Below, one piece after another: positions 1 through 11,896 of a stretch of DNA of 64,000 nt. The stretch comes from Neoscytalidium dimidiatum (Eukaryota > Ascomycota > Dothideomycetes > Botryosphaeriales > Botryosphaeriaceae). A program made the translations under genes and the position numbers. How positions within the stretch are numbered: the stretch's first letter is position 1; every line of letters begins with the position of its first letter. The notes under the pieces are model-generated. The model made no database searches. It was not told the DNA's origin and was given only the letters and a program-made list of their open reading frames with translations. The stretch is from the NCBI GenBank assembly GCA_037367355.1, contig CM074702.1:1116001-1180000 (forward strand), read 5' to 3'.

Positions 1-386
1 TCGAAGCCTTTTGTTGAGAGGTGAGACGTCGTATGAGTGTTGCTTCGAGCGGTCCGGGGAAAGGAACGGGACGGATGGTAGTCGCGATAGTGCAGCACTG
101 GTCTGGTCAATGAACCGTGTTCGCCATGCCGAAATTATAGCATTGCAAATGTATCCGCCTGCTCTAAGAGCAAGACTTCCAATCCTATCGACAATCTCTG
201 CTCTTCTTACTCCTTCCCTCCGAAACCCCATCTCCTCCATTGAGACGAACGATATTGAATGGCAGTCATCCAGAAGCGAAAAAGAAATGTCTCATCTCTT
301 AGAAAGGAATACGCGATCGATGCTGGAAAACAGGAAGACAATCATGACTGGGACTTTTCGTGATGCTGGGCGGCACGAGCCTTCGT
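1..386. other. 3' flank of the zinc-ribbon gene; no gene seen
   Basis: Downstream flank of the minus-strand zinc-ribbon gene. The open frames crossing it have no recognisable domain. It probably holds that gene's 3' UTR plus intergenic DNA, and the window edge truncates whatever lies to the left. Confidence 0.4.
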
Positions 387-1595
387 TCAGGCAGCGGTCT
401 CCGTGCCAGACGGAGTGCCCTCCATCTTGAACCGGGCCAACTTTTCCTCGACGGAACGCAGGACGGCCGGGTCGGGTTCCTTCTTAACCTTCTTAGGACT
501 ATAGTGTTTGTTAGCGAATTGAATCAAGAATGTTTGAGACAAGCGCGCTACTCACGGAATCCTCACACAACTCTGGCACCGCTCGTGCCCGCAGTTGGCA
601 CACGTTTTGGTCCTCTCCATGAAGAACGAGCTGCATTGGTCGCAGCTCCACCTGACCCTCATACGCGGCTTGCGCCAGACGCGCTCCGGCCTCTGGTGGG
701 CAGGGAGACCTTCGGCATCCGTTTCTGTGTCGGAGCCGGGAACATCTCCAGGATACCCGTCTGGCCACTTCTTCTTCTTGGCCGGGTCGCGAGGACACTT
801 GGTGCAACGGGTGTGCTGGCAGTGAGCACAGATGGTAGCAGTGGCAGGGATGAAGAGATTCTGGCACTTGTGGCAGTGACGGCGGACACGCTGCTTCGGC
901 GGACGACGCTCCAGGTCGGGGCCACCAGTACGACTCTTGATCGTCAAATATTCTTGCTTCTTGGCTGGCTTGGTACCAATCTTCGCAGCGGATGGGGTAG
1001 TAGGGGCAGCAACAGCAGTCTCGCCCTCCTTAGCCTTTCCCTTGGACTTGTCCTTCTTGGCCGGGTAGCGAGGGCACTTCTTGCAGCGGGTGTGCTCGCA
1101 CTTCTGGCAAACACGGTCCGCACCAAAGGTGGTCTGGCAACGATGGCACTGACGATGAACACGCATGCGAATGGGCTTCTCCACGCGCTGGACATTCTCA
1201 TTGGTAGTGCCGGTGCTGATCCATTCATGCGCCTCAAGAGTCAGACCATACTTAGCGAAGAGCGCACGAGCACGCTCCTGCTGAGCAGCACTGCGCGGGT
1301 AGCTGACCTGGCCCGTGGTCGAGGTGACGGGCTTGGGCTCAGGCTTGGGCTCAGCAGCGCTGCGGATAACGGTTAGCATGTCGGAATGAAAACTGATGGC
1401 AATGACGAGAGTCGCTTACCTGGTCGACTGAGCGGGCTCAGGCTTCTTCTCGGAGGACGAAGCGGCGGTGGGAACGCGGTCCTTGCTCGAGTTGCCTCTC
1501 TTCAAAACGGTGCGGAGCCTCTTCACGTATTTGCCAATGCTCTGGCGGCGCTCATGGAGAGCCTCCGGGCGCGTTTCCTCGGACGGAGAACTCAT
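387..1595 (-). CDS. Protein with three tandem zinc-ribbon-like Cys/His modules
   Basis: Three exons (1595-1420, 1359-556, 498-387) join to 363 aa. Both introns (60 and 57 nt) have GT-AG ends and a CTAAC-like branch site. The short basic N-terminus (residues 1-60) contains KYVKRLRTVLKRG. It is followed by three copies of one module at about residues 130-154, 221-247 and 298-323. Each reads CxxC, 8-12 residues, CxxC, xxH, xRC, xxC, and ends in a basic R/P stretch. The pattern can bind one or two zinc ions per copy. Lys/Pro-rich, disordered-looking linkers separate the modules. Zinc-ribbon proteins of this CGHxRCxxC kind are common in Dothideomycetes but mostly uncharacterised, so no function is assigned. 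The start is the first ATG giving a continuous frame through intron 1. The exon structure and the module are seen directly; zinc binding is inferred. Confidence 0.82.
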
Positions 1596-4500
1596 GGCGG
1601 CAGTTCCAAGTACAGGTGGTCGGATTCCAAGGACAGATGTGGATGGGCGGGCAGTAGGTGGATAGGAAGAATGCGGAGCGGTCTAGGCGGACATCAATAT
1701 AAGCGGCCGGGCGAGGTCTCGGGCGACGCAGGCGCAGGTGACGGTAGAATTGGACAGGAAGCGGCAGCGGAAGAGCAAGTGTAGCCAATCCTGGGATGGC
1801 AACAGGCGAGTTTGGTCGTGAAGTCGCAGGCGCGAGGAGCGTCGGATCCTCGTGGAGCCGCGGAAGGGGAGCGATGGGTTATCAAGGCGGCGTAGGCGAG
1901 CACCATCCAGCAACTGCATGGGGCGCTGAACCATTTAAGGCCCCAAAGCTCGGAGCGGGCACGCTAACCACGCTGTCGGGAACGCGACCTCTGCTGCCAC
2001 AAGCGAGCGACTCCACTTTATTGCAGGCATCCCTACCCTGGTCCACTTGTGCACTCAGCATCCGCCGTCACAAGTCGCAGCAGCCCGCGAGCACGCACCC
2101 ACCGACACCCTCCCAGTGCACTCCCAGCCGATCATCCAACGGTGCGCCCTGCTCGCCGCACCCCGGCAGCCTACCTCCACACACCGCGAGCTTCCAGACA
2201 GAGAGCCCACAAGCCTGCCCGGCAGGACCAGCATCACTAGCATCAGCATCAGCACCAGCAGCCCCAGGTGGCCGAACAGCTAGACGCCGCTCCAGCGCCA
2301 GCGCGCGGCCCGCGGCTGGGCGCACTACACAATACTAGCTAGCTGCGAGAGTGGGCGCGCAGGCTGTGGCTCTGGGCCTCCCGGCCTCTGGGCCTCTGGG
2401 CTCGGGCGACCTGCTCGACCACGCGGTTTGCACGCCGCCTTGGGCGTAGTGTCGCGCGTTTGCCCTCTCGGACGGCCTGCCCTTCGCGCCCGCGCATATC
2501 CACTTCCCACGGCGCGGCTGCCAGCTTCCAGCTTCCCTGCCCGCGCCGCCGCGAGGAGGGGGGAACGGGGGAGCCTAGTGCAGATTAATCCTCCACGGAT
2601 GATGCTGTCACGCGAAGAACCGCTTGTCGAAATGCGTGCGCCCGTCGCACGAGATCTCGACCAGTGGTGTGAGGACCCTTTCCGGCAGGGGGCTTTTGGT
2701 CTCTTGTTGCCCGTCTGGTAGGCCTGGTGCCAGAGTGCCAGCGCCAGAGTGCCAGCCAGCAAGCAGTCGCCCGTCGGCTCCCGCATCCCGCTGCTGCCAT
2801 GCTGCCCTGCTCCGCGCCGCTGCATCCTCACACATCGCAGCCCGTGCCACGCTGCGGCTGTTTAGGTATTGTGTTGCGGCTTCGCGGCCAGTGACAGCGG
2901 TCCAGTCTCGCTATCATCTTGCACCGCCCTGCGAGCACAAAAGCACGCTTGCTGATCCGCAGACACGCAGCCTGCTCTCTCGGACTGCCGGCATGCCGCC
3001 GCGTCCTTTGCGTCCACGCCCCGGCAACAATTGGCGCGGCGGCGTGGATGCGCTGCCAGCTCACGCAGCTCTGTGCTTAAGCCACAAGTGCGGGCGCACG
3101 TCTGGGTGACGATGCGGAGGCGGCCTGGCGGCGACGCTGGTGGCCGAGCATGCCCTTGCAGCTTGTGATCCCGATGGCAGGGCGGCGGGAAGAGAAATGA
3201 AAAAGAAAATAAAAAAAAAATGAAAATCGAGCAACCAGCAGCGTCAGCCGGCTCACCCGCTGCCGCCGTCGTCCGACAGCCTCCAGATTCAAGCTCGCAG
3301 CGTTGAGTTTGATGAGAGACCTTCGAGAACGGGGAAGCGAGATGGGGCATGGTTCGATGAATGGAGCAACGAGCGAGGACGCACAGCTGTGCCGCAGAGG
3401 CCCGCTATGCTTTACGCCTCTCTCCTCGCGCTGCCGCGCCGCCCGCAGCCACCGCGCTCCCGCTCGCGCAAACCTGCTGCAAAATGGGCGCACGATGCCT
3501 CGTACAGGTGTATGAAGATCTGTTTGTCAGTGTGCTTGCTCCTGAGTCCAACCGCCGCGCTGGGCGCAGTACCCATTCCCACGGCCTCCGTATCCGACCA
3601 CCTGGGCGAACTCTGACCAACTCACCCTAGGACCCATTTAGTGGGGAAGGGAGCGCTCAGCTCTTGTTGGCTGACTCTGCGTTTCCGGGCCGAAAGACTG
3701 CCAGCTGATCGCGCAGGGGTGCGCGCCCGGGGCCTGGGCGCAAGCAGCAACCGCGAAATTGTTTTGGGCACCAGCTGTAGTGTAGCACCGCACTGCCTCT
3801 CGACATTGGCTCGTGTGGTTTCGATGCTCCAAGGCCTCTGTATCATACGATGTGGCTGGCCCTCTTCGACCGTCCTCGTGCTCCCTTCGGGATGGAGGCG
3901 GAGCTGGCGACGGCCAGGTAGCCAGGACGTGGCGCTAGACTTTGAGACGGTTTAGGACTGACGCGAGCTCCTGATCCAGCACCGCCCTGAGGTCCTGTTG
4001 CTGCTGTTTCGGGCTTGTCTTCTGTTCTACTTCGAAGCTACCCCGGCCTGCTGATGAAATGCGCCGGTGTGGCTGAGGATGTGCTTCGAGCAGCACGACT
4101 CGCCCACGCCTACTCGGCTCCCTTGGCCGGTCGGATTTACGGATATACATGAAGCTGATGAACAGTGATGGCGATATGCAGCACTCCCTGGCTCCCGCGC
4201 ACGCTTCCGATGCCCTTCAGCCAGGCCACCGGGCCTCATGTTCACCGGGGTCGATCATACCATCTACGGGGTTGGCGGCAGCTCCCTCAGCAATTGGACG
4301 CAATATGGCGGCTCCAGCAGACGGAAGGCTGCTTGGGGGAACGGCGTGGACCATGGATCAGCTGCAGCACACGGCAATTCACATCCCACGATGCGGCACA
4401 GCTCATCAGCAGCGGCCAAATAATGGACCGGCAGGATGCATGTTTCGCACGAAACAGCTTAGGGGAGCCAGCTGTCTACCGTGCTGGCGGCGCGAGCTTC

Positions 4501-4856
4501 GACCACCGGGCATGGCACTGCGAACGACAAGTTGGAGCGAGTACGAGGATGTGAGGGCTGGCAGATGCCTGAGTCGCAGAGGCAGGCGGCTTGTACGGGA
4601 ACAGCAAGTCTAAACGTCGGCATGAGTCGTTACCTTTTGAGAGTGATGGGCCGATGAGCTCATGAGAATGAGGAAGCAGTCAGCCCTATGGAAATTGCGA
4701 GTCAACGGCTATCGTGGGAGAAAGAGAGGGAAAAATGGACGTGTTTAGCCGGACGCGCAGCCTCGGCATACGCCAGCGGCGCCGGAACTGCGCTGGCGCT
4801 GGCGGCCCCGCCAGCTTCGAGACGAGGGCATGGGAACGAGAATTTCGCATCTCGAA

Positions 4857-4898
4857 TCTGGCGTCTAGCATCTGGCATCTGGCATCGCGCATCGCGCA
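4857..4898. repeat. 7-bp tandem array, six units
   Basis: Six consecutive 7-mers run as TCTGGCG, TCTAGCA, TCTGGCA twice, then TCGCGCA twice. The units diverge in a stepwise way (three variants, each side by side), as expected from local slippage and duplication. Confidence 0.8.
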
Positions 4899-5171
4899 TC
4901 TTACGGGCGCGTCGGGTATCGTGAGCGCGGAGGAGCAGAGGCGGCGTGGCGCATGTTTCACGGGCAGAGAGCGTGTTGTAGGGATCTGGTTTGGTTTGGT
5001 TTGGTTTTGGTTTTTTGGGGTGGAGAGCATGCGCGCTCGAGTCAGGGAGCCGGCTTCCAGGCAGGCGGGAGTCAGAGCACAAGGCGGAGCCGCGCGGACG
5101 AACCAGAAAATCCATGTGCTCCCAAAGCGGCAACCAAGCTCCGACCGGCAGGCTGGAACTGGAACCCGCCG

Positions 5172-5213
5172 CCCGCAGCCCGCAGCCCGCAGCCCGCAGC
5201 CCGCAGTCCGCAG
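5172..5213. repeat. 7-bp tandem array CCCGCAG, six units
   Basis: Five exact copies of CCCGCAG are followed by one TCCGCAG. It has the same unit length and copy number as the array about 300 bp upstream, with a different unit sequence. Confidence 0.85.
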
Positions 5214-5672
5214 CTTAGCGGCCCTTCTCGGCGGCCGCCAGGAGCCTCTGACGCGCAAAGCTCCCCCTCCCGCATCCCGGGCCCCAAGCCTGCTCTTCCG
5301 CGCTGCCGCTCAGCCATTCACCTGTCCCTCGGAGCTGTATCCGATCTCCCGCCCCCGCTTCCCTCCAGCACAACGGCGTCATCGCTCTGCCGCATCCACA
5401 CATCCTTATACAGCGCCCGTCGCATCAGTGCCCGCTTGGGCTTTTGTACAAACAGATCCAGCAAAGACCGCCAGCGCTGCCAAATACTGCGGCTTCCTCC
5501 GTCCGCTGCATGATCGTCGCACCTCCTCTCCATGCACTGCGCCAGACTGCGACCCCCAGGCCCGTGACCCCCATACGCTTGTCCTTCCGCTGGTACCTTT
5601 CCCGCTCCCGCAAGATTAGATTGCTTCGGCATGTGGGCTGGCCACGACGATGGTGCCGCTACAATATGCTTG

Positions 5673-5692
5673 TTTTTTTTTTTTTTTTTTTT
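5673..5692. repeat. T20 homopolymer
   Basis: An uninterrupted run of 20 T. It could be a slippage tract or the fossil poly(A) tail of a minus-strand retro-insert. No target-site duplication is obvious. Confidence 0.8.
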
Positions 5693-6155
5693 GGTTTTGC
5701 TCGCCCCGCCCAGGCATGGTGTTCTTCGCGCCATCCGTTATCCGTCCACTGCCGCCCCTATATTCCGCGGAGCCCAATATTCATAACTATATCAAAGCCC
5801 AGCGGTTCGCAGCCCCTCAACCATTCCTTCCCCTCACTTAGCGAACAAATATCATGAGATGATCGGCAGAGCAAAGGCTCGCTGCAGCCGCACTATTGAC
5901 TAAATTACCCGCAACAATCGGCATCGTCGACATTCCATACCCGCTGTGTTGTCTGCGATGCTCTCATTGGACCTTGGCCCAGGCCGCGGCCCCTGCCCCC
6001 TGAGGGACCCTGAAAAATGACGATGAAATTCACCGGTCCCCGCTCATCATCACCGCTCCTTCAGGCCCGATTCATGGCCTTGCAGTTTATTGTATGAAGC
6101 CGAAGAATTGACTGGAAAATTGGGTGTGAAGGCGGGCAATGCGTCGGTGATGGAC

Positions 6156-6178
6156 GTGTGTGTGTGTGTGTGTGTGTG
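6156..6178. repeat. GT dinucleotide microsatellite
   Basis: About eleven and a half uninterrupted GT units inside otherwise unique DNA. Confidence 0.85.
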
Positions 6179-9072
6179 CTCTAAGGAGTGCACACGTACC
6201 TACACCGGACCCAGCGCCGCGCCTGCGGATTTATGCACTCTCGCTTACGTCCGCATCACGATGCCCATGAGGCTCTGCTGTTCCTATCGTACCACGCGGC
6301 CGGCTTTCCGAGCTGTGGCAAGGCAATAACACAAAAAAAAAAATCCTGTTTAGCAGGAGATCAACTGGGCGTGAAGAGCGGGAAGGGGGCGGGTGGGCAA
6401 CGGCCCATGAACCGCCGCCACTGTAACAAGAAGCGGGCAGCGGCAACGGCCAGCGTCTACGATATGCCTTTGCACCCTTGTGTTACATCGCATCGCATGC
6501 GCATCGAATCAGATCCGCCGAAGAGAGAAATAAGAAAAATCCCCTCTGCAGCCAAGAACTGAGGTGCCTATACGGCCGCCTGCTGCAGGGAAGAGAGAGA
6601 AAAAATAAAATCATATGTACGTTCATACACGAATAGGCGAGCTGCAACGTAACCACCCCCAATACTGGCCTCGCTCGCGTGGTGGAAGTCCTGATGAAAT
6701 TCCCAAATTGTCGGGATTGGGTCTGGCGAGCAGCCAAGGCAGCCCAGAAACAAAGCTGACGAAAGCACGCGTGCGCTCCGACCACCTTCACGACACCACA
6801 CCTCATCCCACCGGAGTTCGCTGAACAGGGCCTGAGTCGTGCGGCGACGCCTCCCTTCCCCCTTCAATAGGTTCATGATTCTCGCTTTCCCCCCCCTGCC
6901 TGCCCTTTCCCGCATTGCTCCCCCTGCTCTATGCTTGGGCTCTCTTCCACACTCTCTCTTTTCTCTCCTTCTCAGCCTCACGTCAGCGGCTCTCGGACGC
7001 AAGAAAAGCGTCTCCTTTTCTCACTGATTTCACCCATGAACATCCGTCCACCTTCACGCAATGCCCACATTCCCTCGACATCTACTTCGATGAAGCCGCA
7101 AATCGGCATCATGGCGCCGCATCGGCGGCCATCGACACAAAAAAAAAAAACCGGGGGTCATGTAGGCGATCCGCGTCGGGGAACAGGGAGGGAGTACCGA
7201 AGAGAAGCGCACGCAAATTCCCAGGATACACACACAGACAAGGGAAAAAAAAAAATCGAGCCCATCTGCAACACATACGCGCCGCGCGCGCGGTCACCAT
7301 ACCGGTCCCGGCGCCCATCTGGATCCGCCCTTCCCCCCCTCCCCTCCCTCCCCCCGGCCCCCTCCCGTCTCACGATGCTAAACGCTTTTTGAACAATGGG
7401 GAAGAGAAGAACAAGCTTACGGCGCCAGAGACATTCGTCCCCCTCCCTTCCCCCCCTCCCCGGTTTTCTTCGGGGGGAAATACCTTGGGACGCCAAAGGG
7501 GTCGTTTTGCCTCTTTCCGCGGAAGATGCTTCTTTGGCAATTTCGTGCACGCGTGCGCGCGCTCTACTGACGATCGTGATGGGAGAGAGATGTAGAGAGG
7601 GAAGAGGCCCCCGTCTCCCGGACGTGGCGCTTCCTTTTGGCGAAAAAAAGGGCGTGCGTGCTGCCCTGTCTCCGAGCGATGGCGCGGCACGGTACGGTGC
7701 GGAAGAGGCCCGCGGTCGTTGGGGGATGGCTTGGTTGGTGAAACACGGGAAGGAGGCGGCGAAGCGTCTTTCTCTCACCGTAAGAGAGAGAGGGTGGGGA
7801 GAAGTAAAGGAAGATGACGGCCGTGCTCTGTGTGTGTGAGAAGCGCCGCATTGTCGGATGCGGGTTTGTGTGTGCAGGAGCATGTGTGGTGACGTTGGCG
7901 TGAAATGTGCGTGAGAGCCGAGAGCGTCGTGGGCAGGTAGAGCCTATCGACCGTGGCCCACGCCTGCCCGCATGGCGGCGGCGGCGCAGTCGCGGCGCCT
8001 AACGACACACCTTCTGCTCTTGGCCTGTTTGCCCGGCCTGGGTGCTGGCTGCTGCTCGAGGGGGCCGGCGGGGGCCCTTTTCTGGTTCTGGAATCGGGGA
8101 ACGCGCGGATGCAACTCCCTTCCTGTTGATGCTCTGGTGTGGAAGTCTGTTCGTGTGCACTGGGCACCATGCTCAACTGCCGGTTTTCGCCCGTTGTGTC
8201 GGACAGATTGGCTTACAGGTTAGTGTAGGCAGTGGTTCAAAGTTTGTTAAAGGCATTGATTTTCTGAGACCGCGCCAAGCCGTGGTGCAGAAAGACGAGG
8301 GGGCGGATTGTGGCGTTCACGATGCGTTGATCTCGAAGATTGTTTTTGTCAGCTGCCGTGGTCCAGATTGGCGCCTGCTGCGGAGGTTTGCGTTGCTACG
8401 AGACACTTACGTCTTTAACATTGCTCCAGTGCCCCGGCGCTCTCTCTCTCGCTCTCATACAATCGATAGATATCGATATCTTTTGCGCACCTATATTCAG
8501 TCCCTGGGCTTGTTCTATTCCTACTCAAAGGAAAGGCTGCAAAGGTCAAGGTTCAATAGCTTGAGAACTCTCCATCGGTAGACAAGCGACCGCATGATTA
8601 TCATCATAGAATTACGGGAATAGGATCAGGAGCCGGGGTGAGATCGTCTCTTTGAGGGGTCGTCCAGCAGTGTAGACTGATCAATGCCGCCGTCGCCAAA
8701 GCCTTCTCAGATTCCAAAGGCAGACGAGACGTCCCACGGCGTATCCGTGTATTACCCTTGTAGTTATACACAATGTTAGAAGTATTTCCCGCAAATCGAG
8801 CAATGCTAACAGAATTGTTGGTATAGACTAAGCTTGAGTGAAGTGTTGGAGCGCAGATTACTTTTCTGAATGGCAGGAGCCAGGATCGTGAAGGGAGTGA
8901 GAGTCAGAGGCTATACTCCCAAATGAAGGTTGTATTAGTAAAGGTATTGGGGTATATATTATAGTAAATACATATGCCACCTGTCTTTTCATGAAGCTGA
9001 AAGTTGTGACGGTCGTAAGATCCCACACAATAATAGACAGCCGACCTTTAGCAAGAGCGGTGAAATCTGAGG

Positions 9073-9098
9073 TTTTTTTTTTTTTTTTTTTTTTTTTT
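9073..9098. repeat. T26 homopolymer
   Basis: The longest homopolymer in the window, 26 T. It lies at the start of the AT-richer segment, about 700 bp before the decayed aminotransferase. Length may vary between reads or strains. Confidence 0.8.
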
Positions 9099-9801
9099 GG
9101 TTGGAACAATGAATGTCTTATTGTCTGCAAGCTATATATGCTTGGACATTGATCTTACGTCAGCCTCATATGTCAATGATCTTGTCCGATCGGACTCTTC
9201 AGCTGTAGAAAAGCCGCTCCGTTGGGTCGATAAAGGTATATGTAGCCGTCGTTGTAGCTTCGGGGTACCTCTGAACTTTTAAGCTTCACTAGCACAGCTC
9301 CTCCCTCATATAATCTTTTGTAGTTGATATAACAAAGCATGTTTGTGGAGGTACTGGAGCTTCTGCATCTGGTAAGCGAAATGGTATAAGTTTATCATAG
9401 CTACTAGGAGGCTCGTCGCTTGGACTGGGAAACATCTTACCTGGAGCCAATTCCTTTTATATTGTACAAACAAACTAATTGGTTGTAGTATCCTCACGTT
9501 TTGACCATGTGGCCCCCTCATCGAATGTATAAACGTGATATCGTCTTTGATACCTAATAACACAACAGCATGTAACCATCAAACTACATGAGACATTTGA
9601 AATCGTGGGATTTATTTAATTACCGGTAGACTAGGATTTGTACACCCAATCACACGAAAGAGGTATTTAGAAAGATATCAGACCTTCAGTAATACACACG
9701 CCTAAAGAGAGAATATGAGAAACCAATTTCTACTTCAGTGCAGGCGATGACGTGAATTTCCTCCATAACGGAGGGAACACATCCGTGATCCGTTCAACGT
9801 C

Positions 9802-10923
9802 CTAGATACTATTGTAGCCGTGGAAGCTGAACCGTACTCTGCCTCTTCCATTCCAGGCATATATCCCGGCCTTTTCCACCTCATTTACGATCTCCGAAGT
9901 ACCTACACAACCAATAGTATTGCTGGCACAATGCTTCTCTTTTCCCTCAGGAGTTGAGGACTGAATTCCCTCATGCTTCAACCCGTCCAACAATTCCGTT
10001 GTCAATATTTGAACATGTTTCTCGATCTGAGTTGGTTCCCATTGACGTAGGAAGTCGATGCATTCATGTAGAATATAGATCGATAGATGTGCAGGGTAGC
10101 ATCGGCTGAAACAAAGTTCATCGTCCCCTGATGCTGATCGGGGCAGTGCCCCAATGTGGCCGCGCGTCACCAAAAGAAAGACAATGCCATCCGGCGGTGG
10201 CAGGCTTCCAATCTGGCTGTCTCGTGCGGTTCCAGCAAACGACTGCCGCTCCATTTATGCCCTACAACCATTTGGAGCAAGCGGAAAAGGCAAAGTCGGC
10301 AATTGATGCATCAATTTGTGTGTGCCCAGAGGCTTGGGTAAAATCGACGATTGGGATTGCTTCCACGGAGTCGGCCAGACGGCGATGGAAGGATGAATCA
10401 ACACGAGCACCATTCAAGTATGATACATAGCTGAACGCTTTGAGCCATGTGTTGGAATTGACCATCTCTTCGATAGCTTCAGCATTGGCGTAATGGATCT
10501 TGGGCGTTGGTGGTGACCTGTGATCGTGGGACATGGATCCTTCACAGTCTTGCGGCCTTTGAATTCGTTGGGCGCGCGGAGCGAAGGGTGCTACGAGGCT
10601 TGGGACTTCATCTGCGTCCACACAAACATTATCACCCTCTCTCCAGTCAAGCGACTCGAGGATTAGCGAGACACCTTCAGCAACACTGGACGCCAATCCA
10701 ACATCGTCGTAGGATATCTCCATTCCTGTGATATGAGCTTCCGCACATCGTCCAAGTGTCGTTTCTGATTCTGTCTGCCTCTATGGCCTTCAGGCTTATC
10801 CGTAAGATAGTTGGTAAGGGCAGTTTCGTGGGCCCGGAGTGGTATGCTTTCTCCAGCAGCACAGACATGGGTCATTTCTGATGGGATGTGAAAAGCCTCT
10901 TGAGGGAACAACGGTGTGTCCAT
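9802..10923 (-). pseudogene. Decayed class V (PLP-dependent) aminotransferase
   Basis: Three overlapping minus-strand frames together cover a near-complete class V aminotransferase/cysteine-desulfurase-like protein. The N-terminal part (10923 to about 10725) begins MDTPLFPQEAFHIPSE. The middle part (about 10723 to 10120) holds SSVAEGVSLILESLDW, the Asp-containing DFTQASG strand and the FAFSACSKWL segment, whose Lys would carry PLP. The C-terminal part (about 10120 to 9802) ends GRGRVRFSFHGYNS. It is broken three times: a frameshift near 10722, an in-frame TAG at 10264-10262 just after the PLP-lysine segment, and a frameshift near 10120. The first and last parts share a reading frame, so the two shifts cancel. 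Conservation across all parts shows it was once functional and decayed fairly recently. Assembly indels could explain the shifts but not the stop. The family is assigned from recalled patterns, not a search. Confidence 0.75.
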
Positions 10924-10936
10924 GGTGAATAAATAC

Positions 10937-11245
10937 TTAGTTCTGAGGACTTCTCCAGAAAGTGTTCAGTGCGGGTTGCTTCTCATGGCTAGCATCAGGC
11001 ACGGGCATCAGTAGCCAAGAGACTTGTGGAGGCAGAAGATATGGGTTGAATTTGTATAACGTGTCGGAAACCATGGGTTGGGCCGAGGTTCCGCCATCCG
11101 ATATTGGGGAATAGTCTAGAGAATGACGACAACTCCCTTCCCTTGTTCCATCAAATAAGTCTGGCCGGAACGAATTGCTAGGCAACATTTTCTGCTGTGC
11201 CTCTGACGGCCTCTTCTTATCACCGACTGATATCACGCTACGCAC
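10937..11245 (-). other. Coding-like fragment, unrecognised
   Basis: An open frame of about 100 codons with no ATG at its upstream end (it begins GTG). Its stop is 14 nt before the aminotransferase remnant. The composition is protein-like (FNPYLLPPQVSWLLMPVP) but I recognise no family. It could be the tail of another decayed gene transcribed in the same direction, or chance. Confidence 0.22.
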
Positions 11246-11530
11246 TTAACTTGTGAGGTATAGGAACAAAGTGGTTAAGTGGGTAAGGTAGATGCCGTAG
11301 GTATCTGAGCGGCCATCTTTCGCCCATCAAGAGTAGTGGCTTGTAAAGCCTGCCTGAACAACGACGAAAGACTGTCAAGGTATTTCAGTCACAGTAATCG
11401 TAAAGAAGATGTGCTTTGTGGACTGCTTGATTCCGTTACTGAGAGAGAGATCAAGATTTTGTGCGGGAACGCCTCGTCATAGACGTTTAGCTAGTTTGAT
11501 ATCCGGATTAGAAGACTCTAGACACATAGA

Positions 11531-11896
11531 TCAAATATAGGTAATTTCACAATCCGGCTGCTCTTCGCATTCGCGCAGTTTTAGTCTCTGCCCCTTCAGA
11601 CTTCTCTGAAAATTCTCCTGGAACAAATGAAGCCCCGCGATAGCCTCGGGCCCGTATTGGGCATCGAGAGATTGTTTGGAGAGGTGTATGACTTCAAAAG
11701 CTTCGGGCAAATGAAAAGACAGGCCAACATCTTCGGTCGACAAAACTGTTGGGTAGTCCGTACACGTTCCAACTTGTTGATCAGCACAATTCAGCCTTAG
11801 CGATACCACCCCCTTCCTGGGTCCGCCCAATAAACGCCCGAAGTGAAAGACTCCTGCAAACTCAGGTAGCAGAAATGACAGTAGTAATGATGGCAA
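11531..11896 (-). other. Coding-like fragment, unrecognised
   Basis: An open frame of about 120 codons without an ATG at its upstream end. The stretch FHLPEAFEVIHLSKQSLDAQ and an acidic Cys-containing tail look like genuine protein rather than random translation. No family is recognised. It lies in the same orientation as the aminotransferase remnant and the methyltransferase, which fits a degraded gene between them. Confidence 0.25.

Larger units (their letters stand above)
1596..9801. other. 8.2 kb stretch without a supportable gene
   Basis: GC-rich and low-complexity from about 1.6 to 8 kb, AT-richer from 8.6 kb. Many open frames exist on both strands, but they overlap antisense, are rich in R/A/P/S and show no domain I recognise. 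They are what high GC alone would give. Structured parts are listed separately: two 7-bp tandem arrays near 4.9 and 5.2 kb, a GGTTT run at 4988-5009, a GT microsatellite, and T tracts of 20 and 26 nt. The stretch could hold a long non-coding RNA or an unusual short-exon gene that cannot be seen by eye. Confidence 0.5.

Noticed and set aside
1796..2338. 180-codon plus-strand frame upstream of the zinc-ribbon gene
   Set aside because: Low-complexity Pro/Ser/Ala translation of GC-rich promoter DNA; no homology recognised.
5172..5213. Regular short repeats resembling a CRISPR array
   Set aside because: The units are 7 bp with no spacers, and the genome is a fungal nuclear one.
4714..5619. 301-codon plus-strand open frame across the 7-bp arrays
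   Set aside because: Composition is Arg/Ala/Pro/Ser from GC-rich repeats, with long competing frames on the other strand and no domain.
7158..7883. 241-codon minus-strand open frame
   Set aside because: Ser/Arg/Pro-rich with no recognisable feature, and overlapped by similar-length frames on both strands.
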